Assembly: GCA_964058845.1 (NCBI GenBank)
Contig: CAXKVR010000060.1
Coordinates: 186,001-250,000 of the forward strand
DNA: 64,000 bases
Reading direction: 5' to 3'
Source of the DNA: Carex sylvatica
Lineage: Eukaryota > Streptophyta > Magnoliopsida > Poales > Cyperaceae
The stretch's first letter is position 1. Every line of letters starts with the position of its first letter. Positions 55,711 to 64,000 of the stretch are shown here, piece after piece. The notes under the pieces were generated by a model that was not told the DNA's origin, ran no database searches, and saw nothing but the letters and a program-made list of their open reading frames with translations. The position numbers were made by a program, and so were the translations under genes.

Positions 55711-58420
55711 AGAGTAATGCTACGCTACTTTGCAAATTAATTCGGCTGTTTTAATTCGTATTTCTGACCCTCCAATCTGCTTCAAAATTGGTATTGATCG
55801 GATCTAAAATTGGCAGAACTGGACGTCTCCTATATATACAGATCCCTTTACATATTCTTGTGCAAATTAAAGGAACTGGAGATCTCCCATTAACCTCAGA
55901 CGCACCCCGACCCTCTCTTCCTCTTCTCCTGGCGACTGAGCTGAGTGAAAACCTAAATCCTAGATTTCCCCAACCCCTCTCCTTCTCTCTCACGCAAAAA
56001 AGAAAAGAGGCGACGTCGCTCAATCGCTGCCTCCGACTGGTCGCTCAGTTGCTCAGTCGCCCAGTACTTCCCTTCGCCTCCGACTATTCACACGAAGTCT
56101 AAACCTAGCGTCTCTCTTGCCAGGTGCTCTCTCTCTCTCTTTTTATGTCCCTAGGGTTGTAGTTCGGCACAGAAGTGCTCCATCCCGTTCCAATTCCCTT
56201 ACTTCCATTGACCAGCACCGTTGGTATTATTGGCATATAGCTGACAACATTGGCAATTTTGAATATGATTGAGTAATCAATGGAAGTACACTTGGCAATT
56301 TTCAACACAAAATGGAGAGGTAGAAAACATGGCAACTGGTACCCATACTGGGACTATGGAGAGGCAGAAAACACTTGGCCATTTTTACTTAATTTCATAA
56401 AATTGTTTTTCTTCTTTATTGCTATTTCTTGTTTCCATGCTCAACTGTTTGAGTATTTTTTTTCTTATTTACCGCAGGTTATAAAACTTTTGTAACCTAT
56501 ATCATTATCAATGAAATTAAATGTGAGCTTGACTCATATGTTCCTCAAAAAATTGCTCTTGAGATTGTAATGTTTGCTTTCCATGTATATTTTTATTTTG
56601 TTATGCTTGTTAAATAGTGTTTGTGTTTGCTTATGATTGTCATGCTAGTTGTTATGCTTATGATAGTTGTGTCCATTTGATTTGACTACATGTCAGAATC
56701 AAAGAAATATTTTAACAGAAAATTGCAATCAAATGAAGTTTTAGTTAGTAATTTGATGTCTTCATGTCAAATATTTATATATTCATAATAAAATAATGTA
56801 ATAGCTATATAAAATATGTCTAATTATGTTGTACCAATTGCGCCTTTAAGCGGTACCAGTTGCATATAATGGGTAACTAAGCGCCTTCTGTTAATTATTT
56901 AGGTAAGTTAAACTTTATATGAACAGGATCTGAAGTTCAAGCCTGTGCCAATTAAGTAGTAGCATATTATGCCAAAACCTCCTATGGTCTGTCTGATCAA
57001 ATCAAATAATACAAATTGACACTTGTTCATGCATAACATAGTCTAAACATGATCAAATATTCTCACATCAGAGGCAGCATATCTGAACATATTTAAATTG
57101 CAAATCTAAACAAAGTCTAAATAAATATCTGAACATATTTAAATTGCATATTCTTCATACTCGTAAATTTATGCTAGCTTTTGAACACCACTCTCCTCGT
57201 CATCTGCCTTTCGTTTACCCTTTTCATTGTTTTCCAACTATCACAATGAGCAAATAGTGAGCAAAAAATGAGCAGAATAAGTTGAAATTTTAAATTGAAG
57301 TTGACATTTAGAAGAATAAGTGTAAAATTCAGCTTTAGGAAGGATAGAAAATAGAAAAAAAGAATGCCGGGGATCTTGTGTAAAGTTGATTGTTTTATAC
57401 CTAGGAGTTTTTTGTAGCAACAGCAATCTCAAAAGCTTGCAGAGAACCTTATGTTCTGGTCATGTTACAATGCATCCTTTAGTTTAAGAAAAAAAAATGA
57501 GAAAGCATTTGTCAGCACCACTAAGAAAGCTTTTATTCTATTTTCTATTTCGGTCTTGCATTTTAGCTTCTTCTTTTTTCCTTTCACTGATTTGCCCAGG
57601 CTTACATAAATACCAATTCAAGATATACTACCCAACAAGGAATTAAATATGAGGCTTCTGTATAATTTTAATTCTATTGGTAAGACATACAGGTCTTAGT
57701 TCAAATTTTGTGCTGCTATTTTTTCATCTTCATTGTTATCCTTTAATTGTACCATATCTCACTCTGGTATGGTACAGGTGAAAATTGTCAAGGATTGCAA
57801 CCCTGATTATAAAGTGAGTAACAGTCTGGTATTTTTCTGCCTCTCCATTTTGTGTTGAAAGTTGCCAAGTGTACTTTCATTGATTACTCAATCATATTCA
57901 AAATTGCCAATGTTGTCAGCTATATGCCAATAATACCAATGGTGCTGGTCAATGGATCGAAGTGAGGGAATTGGGACGGGATGGAGCACTTATGTGCCGA
58001 ACTACAACCCTAGGGACATAAAGAGAGAGAGAGAGAGGGAGCACCTGGCAAGAGAGGCAGCGACTGATAGGCGCTAGGTTTAGACTTCGAGTGACCAGTC
58101 GGAGGCGAAGGGAAGTACTGGGCGACTTCGACTGGCCGACTGAGCGACGTCACCTCTTTTCTTTTTCGCATGAGAAGAAGGAGAGGGGTCGGGGAGCTCA
58201 GTCACCAGGAGAAGAAAAAGAGGGCCGGGGAGCGTCTGGGGTTTAATGGGAGATCTCTAGTTCCTTTAATTTGACAAAGGATATGTGAAGGGCTCGTACA
58301 GGAGACGTCTAGTTCCGCCAATTTTAGATCCGATCAACACAATTTTTGAGGCAGATCGGAGGGTCAGAAACACGAATTAAAATAACCAAATTAATTTGCA
58401 AAGTAGCGTAGCATTACTCT
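55711..58420. mobile_element. Foldback / long-TIR (MULE-like) element, 2.7 kb
   Basis: The terminal inverted repeats are about 600 bp: 55711-56328 against 57833-58420, starting AGAGTAATGCTACGCTACTT. The arms are imperfect and contain gene-like TC-rich sequence with a CTCTCTCTC tract. (TA)n flanks both ends. Element A has a continuous TA tract at the equivalent position, so this insertion is specific to B. The 1.5-kb interior (56330-57830) has no recognisable transposase. Very long TIRs suggest a Mutator-like or foldback element. A 9-bp target duplication cannot be verified inside a TA repeat. Confidence 0.82.
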
Positions 58421-58439
58421 ATATATATATATATATATA

Positions 58440-58630
58440 TATTGCTATATATAAATGGAGACTAGCCTCTAATACAGGCATATATAATGAAATATATAAA
58501 AAGAAATCACCAACAGCTCATACCGATGGCGTACGGGTAAACATTTCCTATCGGAGCGATATGCATCGGTCCAGAACCCGATAACGGAACGTGATTCTAA
58601 CCGATATTAAAAAAAAAAATTGTAGTAGTG
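58440..58630 (+). repeat. CACTA subterminal region and right terminus, element B
   Basis: This is the shorter counterpart of 31632-32025. Relative to A it has lost about 200 bp of the middle, and it ends in TTGTAGTAGTG followed by TGA. Confidence 0.78.
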
Positions 58631-60158
58631 TGATATAGAAATATTATAATGTTCTTTTTAACCCTCAAGACAGCATAATATATGGATGTAGTTTTGTATA
58701 CTTTCATGCAATCATAATAGCTTGAATATGAAATACAGTTCAGAAAAAAAAAAAATCTCATGAGAACAATAATTGGAACTTTCAGTAGGTTAACAAACAA
58801 AAACATTGATAAAATGCATATTTAAATTTCCAATTATTGAATTAATAATCTAGGTTATTGTGCCAACCGAAATTTTTATACATAGGAAAATAAAAATATT
58901 AAAAATAAGAAATATCGTTTAGAAATTTGAAAAATAGAAAGACAGTAGGGACCCATGGAGTCCCTGCAGAACATCATGGCACACTCAAGACTATGAAAAA
59001 AAAAAAAAAAAAAATTTCATAAGTGGGACACCATGGGGCAACCCAATCCAGGAAACGAAAAAAAATATAAGTGGAACGCTATGGAGCAACCCTACCCAGG
59101 AAAGAAAAAAAAAAGTGGGACGGCATGGAACAACCCAACCTAGAAAACAAAAAATTCTTCCCTGCTCAATCTTGGGGACTTGTTTTCTGGGTTGGGTTAC
59201 CCCTATGGCGCCCACTTTAAAAAAAAAATTCATTTTTTTCAAGGGGTTAAGATGTGTCATAGCGTTCTGTACTTTTGCAATGGTATTAGGGTGGCACAGT
59301 ACCGGGCCTAACAACAGTATTCAACTGTTGGAGGACAAAACAGACAAATTAACCAGACATCAGTGTTGAAATGAACCAAATATTTATGTTCTGTAATGAA
59401 AATTGGTTATTTTTCTTTACTATAATAAAATTCTCTGAGCTCAAATTTAGTACTTTCAAGCCATGGCGGTCAAAAATATGTTGGTGGTCCATCATATAAA
59501 ATACGTTGGTGGTCCATCATATAAAATTTTACCATATTCATAGCATTTTACTCTAAACTATATAGAAAATTACATATAAGCACATAAGTTTAAAAAAAAA
59601 AATGGATGTCAATAACCCTTTTCAATATACATGGATCCCCCTCTGAACTAAGAGCATGATATATGAGACCAGTTGGTGACCCTGGTATCAAGGATCCTAA
59701 TAATTATCCCCACAGTCCTATCCTTATATTTATCCTCTAACTTCCATAACTACCATGGCGGCCATAGAAACTCCAACACTTTTTTTTTTTTTATAAAGTA
59801 TTAATCCTCATGCACGAAACTATTTATACCTAATAATGAAAGTATTTATACCTTGTGAATAGTTTTTACATAAATAATTATCTCTCCAACCAAATCCCAA
59901 ACTATAGGGGGGGGGGGATACAAGTATTTATACCTCGTCGTATACGTATTTATACTTATACTTGTAAGTACTTCTTAAATATGACACTGACTAACATATG
60001 AAAAATATTAATATCAAGTATTACAAATATTTATATCTATGCACTGGAGTATTTAGAACTATCTGGTTAACTATTATTGTTAGAGAAATATTTACGCATG
60101 AACGATTAGGAAATGTTGATGTGGGGATGCGAGATTCCTACTACTTTATTTGATGAAG
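58631..60158. other. Intergenic sequence with simple repeats, no gene supported
   Basis: Positions 59010-59150 hold about three copies of a 50-bp unit (AAGTGGGACACCATGGGGCA, ACCCA, A-run), and an inverted copy lies at 59180-59225 (TTGGGTTACCCCTATGG). Positions 59484-59528 hold a 22-bp direct repeat (TTGGTGGTCCATCATATAAA). Positions 59790-60060 resemble the tandem repeat at 19.4-20.2 kb. A G-run lies at 59907-59917. Minus-strand ORFs over the A-runs encode only low-complexity peptides. Confidence 0.7.
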
Positions 60159-60184
60159 ATTCACTAGTGGAAAAACAGGAATCA

Positions 60185-60560
60185 GGATCGGCCTATCTGG
60201 ATCGGTTATATGAAACAACCGATACTAATATCTATCTGGATCGGTTCTTTGAACAAAACCGATCCTAATAGTCTATCAGGATCGGTTTTTATAAACAACC
60301 GATCCTGATAGTTAACTATCAGGATCGGTTGTTTACAACGAACCGATCCAGATACTATCAGGATCGGTTCTGTGTAAACAACCGATCCTGATAGTTCGAC
60401 TATCAGGATCAGTTGTTTATAAACAACTGATCCTGATACTATCAGGATCGGTTGTTTACACAGAACCGATCCTGATAGTATCTGGATCGGTTTTTTATAA
60501 ACAACCGATCCTGATACTTAACTATCAGGATCAGTTGTTTATAAACAACTGATCCTGATA
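60185..60560. repeat. CACTA subterminal hairpin repeats, array 1
   Basis: About seven copies of a short palindrome CTATCAGGATCGGTT - TTTA-type loop - AACCGATCCTGATAG in head-to-tail order, some with TATCTGGATCGG variants. In En/Spm, subterminal motifs bind the accessory protein TNPA; a similar role is inferred here. Confidence 0.92.
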
Positions 60561-60758
60561 CTTAACAGATTTTAGTTTTTTTTTTAAGAAACTAGAAAGA
60601 TATAATTTTTTTTGATTCCATAGAAAGATATAATTTTTTTTTACTCCATAGAAGAAACATATGAGTTAGTTATACAAAATTGCCCGAATCTAGCACATAC
60701 CGTTGTTTAGGGTTCTAATTAGATCATAACATTAATAAACGCATAAGGCGAAGGCGAA

Positions 60759-61004
60759 ATGGCCAAGCGGAGAAAGACTAACGAAGGAGGAAAGACTTTG
60801 AATCCTCCGTCTTATCATAGTAAAATCAAGGAAGGAAAGACTTTGAATTCTCCATCTCAGAGTAAAACCAAGGGTGGAAAGACTTTGAATCATACATCTC
60901 AGAGTAAAACCAAGAGTGGAAAGACTTTGAATCCTGCATCTCCTCAAAATGAGATTAGAGAAGAAAGAGATATAGCCACAATCCATACCGACTTCCTGAA
61001 GTGA
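60759..61004 (+). CDS. Small basic protein with four GKTLN repeats (hypothetical)
   Basis: An 81-codon frame starting MAKRRKTNEGGKTLN, in a good initiation context (GCGAAATGGCC). Four GKTLN motifs at residues 11-15, 26-30, 40-44 and 54-58 recur every 14-15 residues with basic spacers (SQSKTKG). The C-terminal part is acidic/mixed (NEIREERDIATIHTDFLK). It lies between the two subterminal hairpin arrays of the CACTA element. It could be a small DNA-binding accessory protein, the first exon of a longer tnpA-like gene, or a chance ORF from a 42-bp minisatellite. I do not recognise the family. Confidence 0.4.
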   Translation: MAKRRKTNEGGKTLNPPSYHSKIKEGKTLNSPSQSKTKGGKTLNHTSQSKTKSGKTLNPASPQNEIREERDIATIHTDFLK

Positions 61005-61274
61005 TCAATTTGCTTCAATCTCATGTACTGTCCGTTTAATCAAGTAATTACTTTTTCAATGTTATTCTCTGAAAATTTAAATCTTTCTTCTTTCAGTTTG
61101 ACAAAAGCTCCATCGAATTTCAAGTTTATTTGGATTATGCCAGAATTTTTTATTTGATATAAGGATGAGGACCGAATTTTTTATCTAATATAATTTATTA
61201 AAATAATTGATAAGATAATTTAAGAAATAATTATTTTTAGTATCAATTTTTGGTTATTTTTTAAGAAATATGCT

Positions 61275-61480
61275 TTTAGGATCGGTTGTTTACACAGAAC
61301 CGATCCTGATAGTATCTGGATCGGTTCTTTGTAAACAACCGATCCAGATACTATCAGGATCGATTCTGTGTAAACAACCGATCCTGATAGTTAACTATCA
61401 GGATCAGTTGTTTACAAAGAACCGATCCTGATAGTATCTGGATCGGTTGTTTACAAAGAACCGATCCTGATAGTGCATAT
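61275..61480. repeat. CACTA subterminal hairpin repeats, array 2
   Basis: Three to four more copies of the AGGATCGGTTGTTTACA / GAACCGATCCTGATAG hairpin motif of array 1, about 700 bp further in. Confidence 0.9.
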
Positions 61481-61683
61481 GAAAAGTTAATTCAGTTCCA
61501 TTATTGTCAGAATCTCGTTTCTCTTCCTCTATCGCCTCTCTTAATTAGCGCAGCAGCTATTTCGCCCTACATTACTTCAGCTATCTCACCTCTCTTTTCT
61601 GAGGTACATTTGATCATCTCTTTTCTCAAGTTTGTTATTACTAGTAGAGCACCATCTATTAGCTTTATAATTAATTCGGTTCA

Positions 61684-61700
61684 AACCCTAAACCCTAAAT
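61684..61700 (+). promoter_or_regulatory. Telo-box-like AAACCCTAAACCCTAAA
   Basis: Two and a half telomere-type repeats about 1 kb upstream of the TNP2 start. Such motifs (AAACCCTAA) occur in plant promoters and in 5' UTR regions. A reverse-orientation version (TAGGGTTTAGGGTTTAG) lies at 51063-51079, about 850 bp upstream of ULP1-like gene B. The role is inferred. Confidence 0.45.
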
Positions 61701-62356
61701 CCTATATATATATGAGAAGTGAGTTATGATCCGGCCCGCTCAAAATCTAAACCTTATAGCCTTGATTCAGCTCTTTTGTTGGTTCCACAAGCTTTTAATT
61801 ATAAGTTTGAATACCTAGCATCTTTTCATTTCAAGTTTTTTTTTATATGTGGAGACTTGGATGCACATGCATATATGTATATATATATATATGCATATAT
61901 GCTATATATGAGCTAATATATGAGCTACATATGAGTTATTCTTTATATGTGGAGATTTTCTTTATAAGTTTGAATATCTCTTCTTATTTCAAGATTTTCT
62001 ATATATATGCTATATATATATGCTATATATATATGCTATATGAGCATTTTTTTTATTTCAAGTTGTAGGATATATAACATGCATGTTATGTACATCTCTT
62101 AACGATCGATGGTTTCATTTTGTAGATTGGCTATTATTGAGATATTTGGTGCAGCGATATATTTTCATCTCACTCGATCCGTCATTCAAAAAAGTTGTAA
62201 GTACAACCTAGAAGTTTCATGTTTAATTATTTTTGTGCATTAATTAATGTATATTTTTTTTGTAAGAGATGTATTTATATTAGCTAGATATGTAGCTAGA
62301 GTACTGTCTTATGAGCCACAACCGCATTATTAATGCCTTTAGGTCATGATACCCGT

Positions 62357-62393
62357 TCAAAATTAATCCATTAGGGATTAATTTTGAATAGTC
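62357..62393. repeat. Short palindrome upstream of the TNP2 hairpin
   Basis: TTCAAAATTAATCC - ATTAG - GGATTAATTTTGAA is a perfect 14-bp stem just before the larger hairpin. Confidence 0.9.
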
Positions 62394-62408
62394 CCCGTTT
62401 TGGGACTG

Positions 62409-62600
62409 CTCTCTGAATACTTTGTCTCATTTAGGATGTGGCCACATGTTAGTCGTGTTTTAGCATTTAAGAAAATTTTGGCAGCATTTCCACTTAGTTT
62501 CCCGAATCTCGGGAAACTAAGGGGAAATGCTGCCGAAATTTTCTTAAATGCTAAAACACGACTAATATGCGGCCACTACTGAGACAAAGTATTCAGAGAG
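62409..62600. repeat. Strong hairpin in the leader/intron before TNP2
   Basis: Arms of about 92 bp: CTCTCTGAATACTTTGTCTC ... CTTAGTTTCCCGAA, and the inverse TTCCC..GGGAAACTAAG ... GAGACAAAGTATTCAGAGAG, with only a few mismatches and almost no loop. It ends 100 bp before the TNP2 ATG and just before a pyrimidine-rich stretch and a TTGCAG acceptor, so it probably lies in an intron of the transposase transcript. It could be a small-RNA source. Confidence 0.92.
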
Positions 62601-62700
62601 TGGGATAGGATGGTAACCCGGCCCCATGTAAGCCATATTGTGAATAGAACTAAGCTCTCCAACCTTGTTCTTAATTAATTGTGTTTTATTATAATTGCAG

Positions 62701-64000
62701 ATGGGCCGCAGTTGGATGTACGAAGTATCACGTCTGTCTGATGAATATATGACAGGTGTCGAGGAATTTATCAGAGTTGCTACGGAAGATATGGCAAATA
62801 AGGGGAGTGCACTGATGTCGTGTCCTTGCCGTGATTGTAACAATGGTCAAAAATTCTCCAACTCGAACCAAGTGAGGAACCATTTAATCCGTCGTGGATT
62901 CAAGCAAGGATATAAGTGTTGGTTATGGCACGGTGAGAGTTTGCCAACCGACATAGGCACTGGTACTGAGCATCAGAAATACCATACCGGTGGAAACGAC
63001 GGGAATGATCTACGGGGATTGGAAACCGATATAGGTGCTCGTACTGAGGATCAGGAATACCATACCGAAGAAAATGATGATATGGTGGTAGATAAATGTG
63101 ATAATTTTGATCAAATGTTACGTGATTTAGAAGATGATTTTGATAATGATAAGCAGTATTGTTTATTTGAGAATTTGTACGAAGATTCTAATAAAGAATT
63201 GTACCCTGGTTGTTCTAAATTTTCAAAATTGAAAGGTGTATTAAAATTGTATAACCTTAAAGCATCTAACGGTTGGAGTGATAAAAGTTTTACTGGGTTA
63301 TTACAAACTTTAAAAGAAATACTTCCGGATGGAAACGAGATACCACCAAATGTTTATGAAGCGAAGAAAATATTGTGCCCAGTGGATTTGGAAGTTCAAA
63401 GAATACATGCGTGTCCAAATGATTGTATATTATATCGATCCGAGTATAAAGATCTTCACGAGTGTCCAAAATGTGGAGCATCACGTTACAAACCAAAGCA
63501 GTTAACCGGCAATAAAAGTGATGATTACAAACCGAATAAAGGGCCTCCGGCAAAAGCATTGTGGTACCTCCCCGTGAAACCGAGATTGAAACGTTTGTTC
63601 TCAAATGCTAAAGATGCAAAATTAGTGCGTTGGCATGCAGATAACCGAAAAAAAGACGGAAAATTACGGCACCCCGCTGATTCTCCTCAGTGGAGAAATA
63701 TTGACAGAGAGTTCCCCGAATTCGGATGTGACCCTAGAAATCTTAAGCTTGGGCTGAGTGCAGATGGAATAAATCCGCACAGTAGCATGAGCAGCAAGCA
63801 CAGCAGTTGGCCGGTTTTATTGTGCATTTATAATCTTCCGCCTTGGTTATGTATGAAACGCAAATACATCATGTTGACCTTGCTCATATCAGGACCCAAA
63901 CAGCCCGGGAACGACATAGATGTGTATCTAGCGCCATTGATCGATGATTTAAAAGAATTATGGCAACCCGGAGTGCAGATATTTGATGCATACAACAAGG
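62701..64000 (+). CDS. TNP2-like CACTA transposase, N-terminal 433 codons (partial)
   Basis: Open from ATG 62701 to the window edge. The ATG directly follows TTATAATTGCAG, a good splice acceptor, so an upstream exon is possible. Residues 5-78 match the transposase-associated zinc domain (WMYEVSRLSDEYM; CPCRDCNNG at 41-49; VRNHLIRRGF; YKCWLWHGE). A second Cys cluster follows (HACPNDCILYR, HECPKCGASRY at 236-263). The TNP2 core then begins: KPRLKRLF, WHADNRKKDGKLRHPADSPQW and LGLSADGINPH (349-360), with the first catalytic-type Asp, then SSWPVLLCIYNLPPWLCMK and ISGPKQPGNDIDVYLAPLIDDLKELW. TNP2 binds the CACTA ends and cuts and joins the element. Residues 83-100 and 109-126 are an internal duplication (TDIGTGTEHQKYH and TDIGARTEDQEYH). 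The C-terminal half is outside the window. Confidence 0.95.
   Translation, partial: MGRSWMYEVSRLSDEYMTGVEEFIRVATEDMANKGSALMSCPCRDCNNGQKFSNSNQVRNHLIRRGFKQGYKCWLWHGESLPTDIGTGTEHQKYHTGGNDGNDLRGLETDIGARTEDQEYHTEENDDMVVDKCDNFDQMLRDLEDDFDNDKQYCLFENLYEDSNKELYPGCSKFSKLKGVLKLYNLKASNGWSDKSFTGLLQTLKEILPDGNEIPPNVYEAKKILCPVDLEVQRIHACPNDCILYRSEYKDLHECPKCGASRYKPKQLTGNKSDDYKPNKGPPAKALWYLPVKPRLKRLFSNAKDAKLVRWHADNRKKDGKLRHPADSPQWRNIDREFPEFGCDPRNLKLGLSADGINPHSSMSSKHSSWPVLLCIYNLPPWLCMKRKYIMLTLLISGPKQPGNDIDVYLAPLIDDLKELWQPGVQIFDAYNK

Larger units (their letters stand above)
51300..58630 (+). mobile_element. CACTA-like element B carrying a ULP1-type gene (left end unresolved)
   Basis: The right terminus TTGTAGTAGTG ends at 58630 after a short A-run, with subterminal CGATGGC, ATCGGAGCGAT and CCCGAT motifs like those of element A. 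Similar motifs at 51317-51420 (ACACCATCG; CCGATGG; GAGTCGATG) suggest the left subterminal zone is near 51.3 kb. The exact left end is unknown. It contains the ULP1-like gene (51923-54792), a palindromic MITE (55184-55610) and a foldback element (55711-58420). No TNP2 is present, so it is non-autonomous. Confidence 0.68.
60162..64000 (+). mobile_element. CACTA (En/Spm) transposon with TNP2, 5' part, runs off right edge
   Basis: The terminus CACTAGTGGAAAAACAGGA begins at 60162, preceded by ATT (60159-60161), a possible 3-bp target site. Subterminal hairpin repeats, a leader region with a strong intron-like hairpin and a TNP2 transposase frame follow in plus orientation. The terminus and motifs differ from elements A and B, so it is a separate family. 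It may be autonomous, because the visible transposase is open to the edge. Confidence 0.9.

Noticed and set aside
58991..59369. Phe-rich ORFs on both strands near 59.1 kb
   Set aside because: They come from A-runs in a short tandem/inverted repeat and have no domain or conservation.
60185..60560. CRISPR-like array
   Set aside because: The units are palindromic subterminal CACTA motifs in plant DNA, without unique spacers or cas genes.
1..64000. tRNA, rRNA or known microRNA genes
   Set aside because: None could be recognised by eye. Only the tRNA-complementary primer-binding site was found. A covariance-model scan would be needed to exclude them.

Overview
This window is plant nuclear DNA. 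It is AT-rich and intron-bearing, and it carries a CC-NB-ARC-LRR immune receptor, plant-type L1 LINEs, Ty1/copia and Ty3/gypsy LTRs, CACTA (En/Spm) transposons with TNP2 and ULP1-like genes, hAT and palindromic MITEs, and a large tandem array. The species cannot be named from the sequence. The receptor reads like an RPM1-type NLR.

Backbone: the window looks like an NLR cluster built by segmental duplication and then cut up by transposons. Unit 1 (about 0.67-5.1 kb) is an LRR-only pseudogene plus its 3' flank. Unit 2 (14.5-19.4 kb, resuming at 32.0-32.5 kb and 43.8-45.6 kb) holds the only intact host gene, a single-exon 918-codon NLR at 14529-17285. Unit 3 (45.74-48.6 kb) keeps only the last 14 codons of an NLR plus the same 3' flank.

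Insertions, left to right: a minus-strand Ty1/copia element (gag, primer-binding site, LTR) at the left edge; a hAT MITE (6993-7176); a LINE with a perfect 16-bp target duplication ending about 190 bp upstream of the NLR start codon (9342-14322); a diverged tandem repeat and a truncated LINE (19.4-21.9 kb); a CACTA-like element with a broken ULP1-protease gene (about 23.0-32.0 kb) that carries palindromic MITEs and two nested solo LTRs; a 10.6-kb array of 81-bp units (32.6-43.2 kb); another solo LTR (47394-47956); a second copy of the ULP1/CACTA element (about 51.3-58.6 kb), itself invaded by a MITE and a 2.7-kb foldback element; and a different CACTA element starting at 60162 and running off the right edge, with an open TNP2 transposase frame from 62701.

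Only the NLR (14529-17285) and the partial TNP2 frame (62701-64000) look intact as large coding regions. Almost everything else is decayed mobile DNA, repeat or duplicated flank. The most unusual items are the 81-bp array with nested higher-order periods, the family of long palindromes that share a core but vary at their ends and sit in TA microsatellites, the pre-insertion empty site for the CACTA element preserved in a paralogous block, and the small GKTLN-repeat reading frame between hairpin arrays in the right-hand CACTA.
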